DNA of 64,000 nt from Flavobacterium johnsoniae UW101 (GCF_000016645.1 NC_009441.1:5518001-5582000); one strand, 5' to 3'; shown: positions 37,101 to 45,563, counted from the first letter of the stretch. Translations and numbers: made by a program. The notes: a model not told the origin generated them from the letters alone.

Positions 37101-38670
37101 GAACTACTGCATCACCTTTAAAATGAGAAATCGAATCGTTTACGAATCTTAATTTTTGTAAATCTGAATTTTCTACATTTATATGAAAATCATAACGGCT
37201 TTCACGTTTACTTAAATCTACTAATCCGTCAAAAGTCAAATTCAAATTTGGGTCATTAATTGAAAGCTGGCCTTTGTAATAAGGAAGCTTGAAGTTTCCG
37301 TTTACAACAATATTACTGTATCTGTATTTATTATAGTCTAATTTATTAATATCACCTTTAACAATTGTATTCAAATATTTTTCGGTAAAACCAACACCGT
37401 CAACATCTAAATTTAAGGTCGTTCGGCCAACGTCTTTCCGGCCTAATAAAGCGCCGATGTTAAAATTATCCAAAACAATATTACCTGAATAAGAAGCTTT
37501 ATCGATAAAATCCATATTATTCATATGAAGATTGACCTTACCGTTTCCTAAATCAGTAGCCATTTTAAAATCGGTTTCTAAAGCTGTTGTTGAGACTTTT
37601 GCTTTCCCGGTGATATTAAATTTACCAATTCTTTTCAGCTCTTTTGGAAGGCTTTTGCCTAAAATACCCGGAAGTATAAAAACCAGATTATCATAGCTGG
37701 CAATTAATTTATCAAACTTTCCGTCCATCGAGAACTTTTGTTCTTTTGTACCCAAAAGATTTTTAAAGTTGATATTTCCAAAGATTTTGGAACCATTTGC
37801 ATCGCTCAGCCTTAAATGATTAAGGTTCAAATCATTTAAAGGTCCTTTAATCTTGGTTTTAACTTTAAAATGCTGGTTTTTACCCAGTCCGTCATAAAAA
37901 TAACGAATATCGTTTGAAGCTATAGAAGACGAATCTAATGCTACATCAAAACGAACTTTATCTGTAAAATCAAGAAAATCTTTAACCTTATAGTTTAAAA
38001 TTGCTTTTCCATAAATCCATGATCTCTTGGTTTTTATGGCAAGGTTTTCGACTTTAATCTGTTTTTTGGTATAACTGAATTTTCCGGCAAAATTAGAAAC
38101 ATACAAACCTCTGTGATCTAAAAATGAAAATCTGTGAATGTTAGTATTTACATCTGAACCATACAATTTAAAATCGCTGATATAGGCATTTAGCTTTGTA
38201 AAATCCAGAAATTTTGGTGTATGCTTATTTTCATCAACAACAGAGAAATTTCCGTTGGTAATGTATGCGTTTCTGGCTGTTAAAAGGAAATGTTTAGTCG
38301 ATTTTGTTTTTACCTGCTTTTCGGTTTCAAACAATTTTATAAACTTATTGATATTGTTTTCGTCTTCGCCTTTATAAGTTTTAAGATTAAAAATTAAACC
38401 TGTTAAACGAATATCACCAAAAATTAAGTCTCCATCGATTGCTCTTTTAATACTTAAAATATCAGTATTTATAAGGTCAGAATATATTAAAGTTTTTTTA
38501 TGATGGTCTAAAATAAGTACTTTCTTTAGTTTTACGCCGCCAAAAATATTTATTGCCGCTTTATCAATACTAATGTTGGTTTTAAAATCTTTATTAAGAG
38601 TTTCGGTAATATATTTAGCAATTTTTGTCTGTACGACAGGCAGAGACAGAGTGATAGCAAGTATCAGCAA
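34186..38670 (-). CDS. tamB: TamB-like AsmA-family envelope protein (DUF490)
   Basis: Giant periplasm-spanning protein, 1494 aa from the TTG at 38670. It has one N-terminal membrane helix, then a very long repetitive beta structure (AsmA-like groove) and a C-terminal TamB/DUF490 domain (about 1050-1420, including YGSLLFKINTLGKFNMWGDFQAYEGTYNF and LYLLSTGSFMSQ). A charged Pro/Glu/Lys tail closes it. Such proteins carry phospholipids to the outer membrane or assist barrel assembly with TamA. The start is odd: the frame stays open for 26 codons upstream and encodes a basic stretch (KRVKKIVSRTLIGLILLLL) typical of the N-terminus, yet contains no ATG, GTG or TTG before 38670. Confidence 0.88.
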   Translation of the reverse strand: MLILAITLSLPVVQTKIAKYITETLNKDFKTNISIDKAAINIFGGVKLKKVLILDHHKKTLIYSDLINTDILSIKRAIDGDLIFGDIRLTGLIFNLKTYKGEDENNINKFIKLFETEKQVKTKSTKHFLLTARNAYITNGNFSVVDENKHTPKFLDFTKLNAYISDFKLYGSDVNTNIHRFSFLDHRGLYVSNFAGKFSYTKKQIKVENLAIKTKRSWIYGKAILNYKVKDFLDFTDKVRFDVALDSSSIASNDIRYFYDGLGKNQHFKVKTKIKGPLNDLNLNHLRLSDANGSKIFGNINFKNLLGTKEQKFSMDGKFDKLIASYDNLVFILPGILGKSLPKELKRIGKFNITGKAKVSTTALETDFKMATDLGNGKVNLHMNNMDFIDKASYSGNIVLDNFNIGALLGRKDVGRTTLNLDVDGVGFTEKYLNTIVKGDINKLDYNKYRYSNIVVNGNFKLPYYKGQLSINDPNLNLTFDGLVDLSKRESRYDFHINVENSDLQKLRFVNDSISHFKGDAVVQVSGNSIENLQGNIIIKDAEYQNPQATYVFDDVTISSNFDADRLRTITINSADIVEGRIVGKFQFAQLDKLVMNSVGSLYTNYKPYKVKKGQFLRFNFHVYNKVVEMLYPDLKIDSSTVVRGKIDADLQEFKFGFRSKQITAAKNTFDNIRISIDNKNPLYNAFVELDSIKTPYYKIRDFNLINVTSKDTLFVRSEFKGGDKGQDYFNLDLYHTIDKKKNNIVGIKKSEMKFKDYLWYLNEDAAKDNQIVFDQYFKNFTIDNIVLSHENQKIDLNGIIKGKDYKDIVLNFEDVDINKITPYNSKFVFNGNLNGNVNYKQNKDVYQPTASIVVDHLNMNKVDLGTLNFDISGDQTFRKFTVNSSIVNGFAESFRANGTFNIENKETFMDLSLKLEGFNLATLGTIGGDVLSNIRGSVSGNAAVVGNLKKPEINGRLYVEKAGMTIPYLNTDYELSDRTVIDLTDEKFLFRNNQLTDTKYKTKGLLNGTIEHHNFGDWKLDLTITSKRLLALDTKDSEDAAYFGTAFINGTASIKGPTESLFIKVDAKSEKGTEVKIPINNVQSVGESSWIHFVTPKEKYNLQKGIVERTRNYNGLELEFDFDITPDAEVEVILDRNSGHGMKGKGYGSLLFKINTLGKFNMWGDFQAYEGTYNFKYGGLIDKKFAVKKGGSIIWEGNPMKAQLNLEAVYKTSANPAVLLDNSSFNKKVPVEVVIGLRGDLTSPEPNFDIQFPSVSNVLKSEIQYKLDDKDVRQTQALYLLSTGSFMSQDGFNQSDLSGTFAETAASLLGGIIKSDNDLINIDLNFISADRRLGQEADGQFVANISSQINERISINGKVGVPVGGVNESAIVGDIEILYRVNEDGSMNLRLFNKENDINYIGQGIGYTQGVGISYEVDFDTFSELVNKLFKSHKLEKAIKKSDDFQDSNLNPDYLNFKSAKEAEKDKKKPEKEEEKKPKPQNNNEGLIPDNDF

Positions 38671-38874
38671 AAGTAAAATTAAGCCAATCAGGGTTCTGGA
38701 TACTATTTTCTTTACTCTTTTGATAACGCTATTATTATTGTTTTTGTATTAATTTAATTTGAACAGACAAAGGACGGCTGTTTTGATAAAAATTCTTTAA
38801 TTTTGGCATCTGCTTCAATCAAAGAAATTTCAAAATTTGATTTGTCAAATATAATCCAAAATTCGTGCCTTTAT

Positions 38875-39897
38875 ATGCAAAATTCAGAGGTTTTTATTCT
38901 TGCCATCGAAAGTTCATGCGACGATACTGCTGCCGCGGTTTTACATAACGACAAAGTACTCTCAAATGTTGTAGCCAATCAGTTAATTCACAATCAATAC
39001 GGCGGTGTAGTTCCTGAATTAGCTTCGAGAGCACACCAGCAAAACATAGTTCCTGTAATCGATGCTGCACTTCGCAAAGCAAATGTACAAAAAGAACAGC
39101 TATCTGCCATTGCCTTTACACAAGGTCCCGGCCTAATGGGATCACTTTTGGTAGGAAGTTCTTTTGGTAAATCGTTATCATTGGCTTTAAATATTCCGTT
39201 AATCGCTGTAAATCACATGCATGCCCATATTTTAGCGCATTTTATTGACGAAGAAGGATACGATAAACCAGAATTTCCTTTTTTAGCTTTAACAATTAGT
39301 GGCGGACATACGCAGATTGTAAAAGTGAACAGTTTTTTTGACATGGAAATTATTGGAGAAACTACAGATGACGCGGTTGGAGAAGCTTTTGATAAAAGTG
39401 CAAAAATATTAGGACTTCCTTATCCGGGCGGGCCTTTAATTGATAAATATGCCAAAGAAGGAAACCCAAAAGCTTTTACTTTTACGAAACCAAAAGTTCC
39501 GGGATTGGATTTTAGTTTTTCCGGACTAAAAACAGCTATTTTATATTTCATTCAAAAAAACAAACAGGAAAATCCAAATTTCATCGAAGAAAACCTAAAC
39601 GATATCTGTGCTTCAATTCAGCATACGATTATCGAAATTTTGATGGATAAATTAAAACTGGCTGTAAAAGAAACCGGAATTAAACAAATCGCTATTGGCG
39701 GCGGGGTTTCTGCAAATTCAGGAATCAGGACTACTTTAAAAGAAAGTGAAGCCAAATACGGCTGGAAAACTTTTATTCCAAAATTTGAATACACTACAGA
39801 TAATGCCGCAATGATAGGAATTGTAGGCTACCAAAAATATTTATCAAAACGTTTTGAAGATTCTTCAGTAGTTTCTAAAGCACGAATTCAGTTTTAA
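38875..39897 (+). CDS. tsaD: tRNA N6-adenosine threonylcarbamoyltransferase
   Basis: Makes t6A37 in ANN-decoding tRNAs together with TsaB, TsaC and TsaE. 340 aa from the ATG at 38875; the ATG gives the normal start MQNSEVFILAIESSCDDTAAAV. Metal-binding NHMHAHILAHF, GGVVPELASRAHQQN, LTISGGHTQIV, PYPGGPLIDKYA, DFSFSGLKTA and the C-terminal IGGGVSANSGIR are intact. An upstream TTG (38803) is in frame but adds 24 atypical residues. It is 2 bases from rsmE, so co-transcribed. Divergent from the TamB-like gene. Confidence 0.97.
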   Translation: MQNSEVFILAIESSCDDTAAAVLHNDKVLSNVVANQLIHNQYGGVVPELASRAHQQNIVPVIDAALRKANVQKEQLSAIAFTQGPGLMGSLLVGSSFGKSLSLALNIPLIAVNHMHAHILAHFIDEEGYDKPEFPFLALTISGGHTQIVKVNSFFDMEIIGETTDDAVGEAFDKSAKILGLPYPGGPLIDKYAKEGNPKAFTFTKPKVPGLDFSFSGLKTAILYFIQKNKQENPNFIEENLNDICASIQHTIIEILMDKLKLAVKETGIKQIAIGGGVSANSGIRTTLKESEAKYGWKTFIPKFEYTTDNAAMIGIVGYQKYLSKRFEDSSVVSKARIQF

Positions 39898-39899
39898 TT

Positions 39900-40607
39900 A
39901 TGCAGTTATTTTACAATCCGGATATAGACGAAACAACCGAAAGTTTTTCTTTTGATAAAGAAGAAAGCAAACACATTATAAAAGTTTTACGCAAGAAAGA
40001 TTCAGATATTCTTCACGTTACAAATGGTCAGGGATTATTGTTTGAAACCGAAATTACGCTGGCATCTGATAACAAATGTATCGTGAGCGTTCTTTCAATA
40101 AAAAAATCTCCAGAACCAAAATTTCGTCTGCACCTTGCTGTTGCGCCTACTAAAATGAATGACCGTTTTGAGTGGTTTTTAGAAAAAGCTACAGAAATAG
40201 GCATTCAGGAAATTACACCAATTATCTGCGATCGTTCTGAAAGAAAAGTGATTAATTTAGAGCGTTTTGAAAAAATAGTTTTATCGGCAATGAAACAATC
40301 TAATGAAATGTTTCTTCCAAAATTAAACGATGCTGTTTCGTTTAAAGAATTTATCAAGCAAAAAAATCAAGGCTTGCAGTTTATTGCGCACTGCGAAGAA
40401 ACCGATAAAAAATCTTTGAAAGAATCTTTAAAATCAAACGAAAACGTAACCTTATTAATTGGTCCCGAAGGTGATTTTTCTGAAAAAGAAATTGCATTGG
40501 CTCTTGAAAACAACTATAAACCGGTAACATTAGGAAATACTCGTCTGCGTACAGAAACTGCCGCAGTTGTGGCCTGCCATAGTGTTGTATTTTTTAATGA
40601 AGTTTAA
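39900..40607 (+). CDS. rsmE: 16S rRNA (uracil1498-N3)-methyltransferase
   Basis: Methylates U1498 in the decoding site of 16S rRNA. 235 aa. An N-terminal PUA-like part (SKHIIKVLRKKDSDILHVTNGQG) is followed by the SPOUT knot domain: APTKMNDRFEWFLEKATEIGIQEITPI, SERKVINLERFEKIVLSAMKQSNEMFLP, LIGPEGDFSEKEIALA and LGNTRLRTETAAVVA. All signatures are present. It begins two bases after the tsaD stop. Confidence 0.96.
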   Translation: MQLFYNPDIDETTESFSFDKEESKHIIKVLRKKDSDILHVTNGQGLLFETEITLASDNKCIVSVLSIKKSPEPKFRLHLAVAPTKMNDRFEWFLEKATEIGIQEITPIICDRSERKVINLERFEKIVLSAMKQSNEMFLPKLNDAVSFKEFIKQKNQGLQFIAHCEETDKKSLKESLKSNENVTLLIGPEGDFSEKEIALALENNYKPVTLGNTRLRTETAAVVACHSVVFFNEV

Positions 40608-40659
40608 TAAATTCCGAGGGTTTTGTGAAAAACAAAACGAGTAGACAAATTACAATTCT

Positions 40660-41298
40660 ATGAAAAAAATATTTTATTTGCTTTTACTTTTTTCAATCAC
40701 TTCTTTTTCACAAGAAATTGCATTATTAAAATACAGCGGCGGAGGCGATTGGTATGCAAATCCAACTTCACTGCCGAACTTAATTCGTTTTTGCAATTCG
40801 ACTATCAATACCAGAATAAAAGCAAAACCTTCTACAGTTGAGCCAAGCAATCCTGATTTGCTTTCGTATCCGTTTGTACACATGACGGGACACGGAAATG
40901 TCGTTTTCAGCGATTCTGATATTTCGAATTTGAGAAATTATTTAAACGGAGGCGGTTTTCTTCATATTGATGATAATTACGGAATGGATCAATACATTCG
41001 AAAAGAAATCAAAAAGATATTCCCAAATAATAACCTGGTCGAAATTCCTGCCAGTCATCCTATTTTTCAAAAACCTTTTCCTTTTCCTAACGGATTGCCT
41101 AAAATTCACGAGCACGACGGAACCCGTCCGCAGGCTTTTGGAATTTTTGTAGAAAACAAACTGGTTTTGCTATACACCTATGAATGCGACTTAGGCGATG
41201 GCTGGGAAGATGCCGAAGTACACAACGATCCGGCAAATGTTCGCGATAAAGCCTTAAAAATGGGCGCTAATATTATTAACTATATTTTCACTAATTAG
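40660..41298 (+). CDS. DUF4159 domain protein, secreted
   Basis: 212 aa with a signal peptide (MKKIFYLLLLFSITSFSQ). The body fits DUF4159, a class I glutamine-amidotransferase-like fold: LLKYSGGGDWYANPTSLPNLIRF, PFVHMTGHGNVVFSDSDISNLRNYLNGGGFLHIDDNYGMD, ASHPIF and IHEHDGTRPQAFGIF. Members are often found with gliding, von Willebrand or BatA-type operons in Bacteroidota. The molecular role is unknown. It follows rsmE by 52 bases and precedes a TrmH methylase after a word-like palindrome. Confidence 0.85.
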   Translation: MKKIFYLLLLFSITSFSQEIALLKYSGGGDWYANPTSLPNLIRFCNSTINTRIKAKPSTVEPSNPDLLSYPFVHMTGHGNVVFSDSDISNLRNYLNGGGFLHIDDNYGMDQYIRKEIKKIFPNNNLVEIPASHPIFQKPFPFPNGLPKIHEHDGTRPQAFGIFVENKLVLLYTYECDLGDGWEDAEVHNDPANVRDKALKMGANIINYIFTN

Positions 41299-41406
41299 TG
41301 AGTAGTTAAAAGTGATTAGTAACTAGTAATTCATCAAATTAAAAAAGAAAATTATTTAGATTCTAAGTCACCACTAATTACTTTTCACTAATTACTTTTC
41401 ACTAAA
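41295..41406. repeat. Word-like palindrome of AGTGATTAGTAACTAG / CACTAATTACTTTTCACTAATTAC
   Basis: Left arm 41295-41331 (TTAGTGAG, AGTGATTAGTAACTAGTAATT) is roughly complementary to the right arm 41365-41405, which has the direct repeat ACTTTTCACTAATTACTTTTCACTA. It fills the gap between the DUF4159 and TrmH genes and ends just before the TrmH ATG. Confidence 0.65.
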
Positions 41407-41409
41407 AAA

Positions 41410-41907
41410 ATGCAGCTGACTCACGAAGAAAATCAATTTGAGAGAAAAACATTTCCAATAACTTTGGTTTGCGATCATATTTATTTTCAGCAGAATATTG
41501 GTTCGCTTTTTAGAATTTCAGAAGCTTTTGGTGTAGAAAATATTATATTTTTAGGAAAAGACATTCCGCTTACGCCAAGAAAAATCAACAAAACTTCACG
41601 CAGTACACATCTCCATGTACCGCATCAAATTATTGAAGAAACAACAGAATTAACTGCTTATCTTCAAGAAAACAACTTCGAAATCATTGCTTTAGAAATT
41701 ACAAGCAACAGTAAACCTCTGAAAGAAGTTCTAATTCCAAAGGATAAAAAAACGGCACTTTTGATAGGAAGTGAAATTGCCGGAATTTCAGAAGAACTAT
41801 TAAAAATTTCACATCAAATTGTTCACATTAATATGTTTGGAAAAAACTCAAGCATGAATGTAGTACAAGCTGCCAGCATTGCTTTGTATGAGATTACTTC
41901 TTTGTAA
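41410..41907 (+). CDS. TrmH/SpoU-family RNA methyltransferase, short form
   Basis: 165 aa, SPOUT knot domain only. Motifs: VCDHIYFQQNIGSLFRISEAFGVENIIFLG (motif 1, Asn and Arg for catalysis), ALLIGSEIAGISEELL (motif 2) and VHINMFGKNSSMNVVQAASIALYEI (motif 3). The N-terminal substrate-binding extension of TrmH or RlmB is absent, as in the short TrmL-like proteins. The target (tRNA 2'-O-ribose or rRNA) cannot be given. It follows a repeat that reaches to within a few bases of its ATG. Confidence 0.92.
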   Translation: MQLTHEENQFERKTFPITLVCDHIYFQQNIGSLFRISEAFGVENIIFLGKDIPLTPRKINKTSRSTHLHVPHQIIEETTELTAYLQENNFEIIALEITSNSKPLKEVLIPKDKKTALLIGSEIAGISEELLKISHQIVHINMFGKNSSMNVVQAASIALYEITSL

Positions 41908-42138
41908 TTTTTTGTTAAATTTTATAGAATAATGGGTTCGATTTTCGAATAATTATATAAACAAACTTTCAAAACCTCGACAAAAAGCAAATAACAACGT
42001 TAAAATGCAATAAAAAAATTAATAAGTAAGAAAAAGCATCTTAAAAATATTTTTAACTTTTTTGTAAGAACTAGATTATACAAGGGATTGTAAAATTCTC
42101 ACAAATAAATCTGTATAAAAATTTGGCTACAAATAGTA

Positions 42139-42189
42139 TTTGTTATAAAATTGCGATCTGGTTAACCAAAACTATTATTTTATAACAAA
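42139..42189 (+). promoter_or_regulatory. Long dyad: 12-bp inverted repeat centred on GGTTAACC
   Basis: TTTGTTATAAAA (42139-42150) and TTTTATAACAAA (42178-42189) are perfect inverse copies. GGTTAACC (42160-42167) sits at the exact centre of the gap. The right arm ends 14 bases before the protease ATG. It could be an operator for a dimeric regulator or a hairpin in the leader RNA. Confidence 0.6.
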
Positions 42190-42203
42190 AACCCCTAGAA
42201 TTT

Positions 42204-43160
42204 ATGAAAAAACTTATTATTACCGCAATTACAGCATTAGTGCTGTTTTCATGTCAAAATGATCAGGCTGAAGGAACAAATTCTGAAGCAGCTGCACAGC
42301 CAACTCTTCGTACTTGCGCAAGTCAGGATGTTTTAGAAGCTCAATTAAAAGCTGATCCAACATTAGCAATCAGAATGAACGAAATTGAAGCTTACACAAA
42401 CAAAGCTTTACTTACAGGTAAACTTGTAAATGGAAAAATCGAAATTCCTGTTGTAGTAAACGTTCTTTATAGAACAACTGCAGAAAATATTTCAGCTGCA
42501 CAAATTCAATCTCAAATTGATGTTTTAAACAAAGATTTTAATGCATTAAACTCAGACTACAATAGTGTTCCTGCATTATTTGCTGGTGTAAAAGCAAACG
42601 TTGGAATTACATTTGTATTAGATCAAATTATCAGAAAATCAACAACAAAAACCTCTTGGGGAACAAATGATGCCATGAAAAAAACGGCTCAGGGCGGTTT
42701 AGCTCCAACTTCTCCAACAACAAAACTTAACTTATGGTCTTGCACAATTGGAGGCGGAATTTTAGGTTATGCACAATTTCCTGGTGGAGCTTCTGCTACA
42801 GATGGAGTTGTAATTGATCCAAAATATTTCGGATTATCAGGTGCTGCAAATGCTCCATATAACTTAGGAAGAACTGGTACTCACGAAGTGGGACACTGGC
42901 TGAATTTACGTCACATTTGGGGAGATGCAACTTGCGGAAGCGATTTAGTTGCTGATACTCCAACTCATAATGCAGCAAACTATGGTGTACCTGCATATCC
43001 ACACTACAGTACTTGTTCTGGAACTCCTGTAGAAATGACAATGAACTACATGGATTATACGGATGATGCTGGAATGTACATGTTCTCTAACGGACAAAAA
43101 AATAGAATTGCGGCTATTTTTACAAGTGGAGGTGCAAGAAATTCTTTTGCACAACCTTAA
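42204..43160 (+). CDS. M43-family zinc metalloprotease, lipoprotein
   Basis: Pappalysin/cytophagalysin-type secreted endopeptidase, 318 aa. A lipobox LFSC places the anchoring Cys at 17; the next residues QNDQAEG resemble the acidic surface-export signal of Bacteroidota lipoproteins, so it may sit on the cell surface. The zinc site is HEVGHWLNLRH (His227, Glu228, His231, His237) and the Met-turn is MTMNYMDYTDD (Met282 region). Cysteines that pair in the family are present (Cys244, Cys271). No T9SS C-terminal domain follows; the protein ends soon after the catalytic domain. A long dyad element lies right upstream and a strong terminator follows. Confidence 0.93.
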   Translation: MKKLIITAITALVLFSCQNDQAEGTNSEAAAQPTLRTCASQDVLEAQLKADPTLAIRMNEIEAYTNKALLTGKLVNGKIEIPVVVNVLYRTTAENISAAQIQSQIDVLNKDFNALNSDYNSVPALFAGVKANVGITFVLDQIIRKSTTKTSWGTNDAMKKTAQGGLAPTSPTTKLNLWSCTIGGGILGYAQFPGGASATDGVVIDPKYFGLSGAANAPYNLGRTGTHEVGHWLNLRHIWGDATCGSDLVADTPTHNAANYGVPAYPHYSTCSGTPVEMTMNYMDYTDDAGMYMFSNGQKNRIAAIFTSGGARNSFAQP

Positions 43161-43176
43161 TAAAAAAAATCTAATT

Positions 43177-43210
43177 AAAAGCGGGATGAAATCATCCCGC
43201 TTTTTTTTTA
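43177..43210 (+). terminator. Terminator after the M43 protease
   Basis: Stem AAAAGCGGGATGA / TCATCCCGCTTTT around a 2-base loop, then T run; a very strong hairpin. Confidence 0.9.
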
Positions 43211-43285
43211 TTAATTATTTTTAGAACGCCCGAAACACTAGAATTATAAAAGCTTTTTCCTATATTTATATTCTAAATTTTAAAT

Positions 43286-44377
43286 ATGATAACGTCAAAA
43301 ACTATTTCTAACGGAATCTTACGAGCATTGGCAACAATCTTAGTAATAGGTATCGTTTTATACTTCTTATATGAAATTCAAACCGTAATTGTTTATTTAT
43401 GTGTTTCCCTGATATTGTGTTTAATTGCAAATCCGCTGGTTTTATTTTTAAAAAATAAACTAAAATTCAGCAATTCAATGGCCGCTGCAACTACAATTAT
43501 CTTTTTTATATTTCTTATTGTAGGCTTTATTCTGCTGTTTGTGCCATTAATTATTTCTCAGGCAAATAATCTGGCTTTATTAGATACGGCACATCTTCAG
43601 ACTAAATTTATGGAGACAGAAAAACATCTAGAAGAATATTTTAATATTCAGCATATTGATTTAAATAAAGTTATTAAAGATTCTAAACTAACTTCGGTAT
43701 TAGATTTTAGTTATTTCACCAGATTTATCAATTCGATTATCAATTTTATGGCCGATATGGGAATGGGATTGGTATCGGTATTTTTTATTACTTTCTTTTT
43801 TATAAAAGACCAGACTATTTTTAAAGATCAGGCCAGAAGAATACTTCCAGATTCTAATGAAGATAAAATTTTAAATTCTATAACAAAAATCAACCACTTA
43901 CTAACCCGCTATTTTATTGGTTTATTATTGCAGTTAATCGTTGTATTTATTCTGTATCTGATTGTGTTATTAATCTTTGGAAACAAAAACGCATTTGTAA
44001 TTGCTTTTTTATGTGCCATACTAAATATTATACCTTATTTAGGTCCTATTATTGGAACTACTTTGGCAGCTATTTTAACCATGATTAGTATGATTGGACA
44101 GGATTTTCAATCAGAAATTCTGCCTAAGACCATTTATGTTGTTATAGGCTTTTTAGTCGTTCAGGCAATTGACAATAATATAAGCCAGCCGATAATTTCA
44201 TCAAAAAGCGTAAATTCGCACCCGTTAGAAATATTCCTAATTATCTTAATCAGCGGTATTACATTTGGAATTGTCGGGATGATCATTGCAGTTCCGGCTT
44301 TTACAATGATTAAGGTAATTTTAAAAGAATTTTTTCCTAACAACAAGATTGTATCTGTATTAACCGAAAGAATTTAG
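43286..44377 (+). CDS. AI-2E family transporter (PerM-like)
   Basis: Inner-membrane protein of 363 aa with about 7-8 hydrophobic segments. Family features: a first helix pair (about 15-40 and 60-85), a soluble middle part (about 95-145), GMGLVSVFFITFFFIKDQ, LNIIPYLGPIIGTTLAAI and the closing HPLEIFLIILISGITFGIVGMIIAVPAF. Named after a report on autoinducer-2 export, but many members have unrelated or unknown substrates (for instance Na+/H+ exchange). Upstream of a methyltransferase gene that starts two bases after its stop. Confidence 0.9.
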   Translation: MITSKTISNGILRALATILVIGIVLYFLYEIQTVIVYLCVSLILCLIANPLVLFLKNKLKFSNSMAAATTIIFFIFLIVGFILLFVPLIISQANNLALLDTAHLQTKFMETEKHLEEYFNIQHIDLNKVIKDSKLTSVLDFSYFTRFINSIINFMADMGMGLVSVFFITFFFIKDQTIFKDQARRILPDSNEDKILNSITKINHLLTRYFIGLLLQLIVVFILYLIVLLIFGNKNAFVIAFLCAILNIIPYLGPIIGTTLAAILTMISMIGQDFQSEILPKTIYVVIGFLVVQAIDNNISQPIISSKSVNSHPLEIFLIILISGITFGIVGMIIAVPAFTMIKVILKEFFPNNKIVSVLTERI

Positions 44378-44379
44378 CT

Positions 44380-45561
44380 TTGAATAATCCTATTTTGCAT
44401 CCAGAGATTCAGGAATTTATAATTCAGAATACTGGTGCAGATTTAACAAAATTGGCGCTGCAGAAAAACCCGTTTCCAGATGTGGAATGGATTTCGATTT
44501 TAAACCAGATTGAAGCAAGAACTAAAGCAAAGGACAAGTTACCAACCTGGTTTTCTGCCAAAGATATTATCTATCCCAGCAAAATTTCTGTTGAACAAAC
44601 CTCATCAGAAAAAACAGCTACTTACAAAGCTTCTTTAATCGAAGGTGAAACTTTAATTGACCTAACCGGTGGTTTTGGAGTTGATGACTATTATTTTTCT
44701 CAACGATTTATATCTATTGCGCATTGCGAAATAAACGAAGATTTATCAGCTATTGTCAGTCATAATTTTGAGCAGTTACACGTTAAGAACTCCCATTTTT
44801 ATGCAGATGATTCGGCAAATGTTTTAAATAACCTCAACCAAAAATGGGACTGGATTTATATTGATCCATCGCGAAGAAATGATGCAAAAGGCAAGGTTTT
44901 TATGCTCAAAGACTGTCTGCCAAATGTACCGGAATCTTTAGATTTTTATTTTGAAAAAAGCGATTCTATTTTAATTAAAACTGCTCCTTTACTCGATATT
45001 TCTGCAGGTTTATCTGAATTAAAATCAGTGAAAAACATTCATATTATAGCGCTTGAAAATGAAGTAAAGGAACTGCTTTTTGAAATTCACAAAAATTATT
45101 CAGGAGAAATTACATTAAAAACGGCTAATATTGTAAAAGACAAAATAGAAACTTTTGAATTTGTTTTAGGTGCCAAAGGTCAATTTCCATCGTACAATCT
45201 TCCTCAAAAATACCTTTACGAACCTAACTCGGCTATTATGAAATCGGGCGGTTTTGATGAAGTCAGTACATCTTTCAAAATAAACAAACTTCATAAACAT
45301 TCGCATTTATATACTTCAGACGATTTAATTGATTTTCCTGGAAGAAGTTTTGAGATCGAAAAAGTCATTTCTTACAATAAAAATGACATGAAAAATGAGC
45401 TCTTAAATAAACAGGCAAATGTTACAACACGTAATTTTCCGGAAACAGTAGAGAACATCAGAAAGAAGTGGAAAATAAAAAATGGAGGAAATTTTTATTG
45501 TTTTTTTACAACTGATAAAAATGATAACAAAATAGTTTTAATTTGCAGAAAAATAAACTAG
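44380..45561 (+). CDS. SAM-dependent methyltransferase with THUMP-like domain
   Basis: 393 aa. A Rossmann methyltransferase core is visible with LIDLTGGFGVDDYYFS (motif I, about 88-103), CEINEDL (acidic residue for SAM) and YIDPSRRNDAKGKVF (motif IV, DPSRR). A C-terminal THUMP-like domain follows (about 290-390, with YLYEPNSAIMKSGGF and ARNFPETVENIRKK-like sequence). The combination suggests methylation of a structured RNA; the target is unknown. The start is TTG at 44380, two bases after the preceding stop; no ATG is near. Translation is likely coupled to the permease. Confidence 0.88.
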   Translation: MNNPILHPEIQEFIIQNTGADLTKLALQKNPFPDVEWISILNQIEARTKAKDKLPTWFSAKDIIYPSKISVEQTSSEKTATYKASLIEGETLIDLTGGFGVDDYYFSQRFISIAHCEINEDLSAIVSHNFEQLHVKNSHFYADDSANVLNNLNQKWDWIYIDPSRRNDAKGKVFMLKDCLPNVPESLDFYFEKSDSILIKTAPLLDISAGLSELKSVKNIHIIALENEVKELLFEIHKNYSGEITLKTANIVKDKIETFEFVLGAKGQFPSYNLPQKYLYEPNSAIMKSGGFDEVSTSFKINKLHKHSHLYTSDDLIDFPGRSFEIEKVISYNKNDMKNELLNKQANVTTRNFPETVENIRKKWKIKNGGNFYCFFTTDKNDNKIVLICRKIN

Positions 45562-45563
45562 AA

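Noticed and set aside
42796..43154. Minus-strand frames rich in His and Cys
   Set aside because: Shadows of the M43 catalytic domain; composition follows the other strand's codons.
43286..44377. Autoinducer-2 exporter as a functional call
   Set aside because: The family name rests on few members, and the sequence gives no substrate information.
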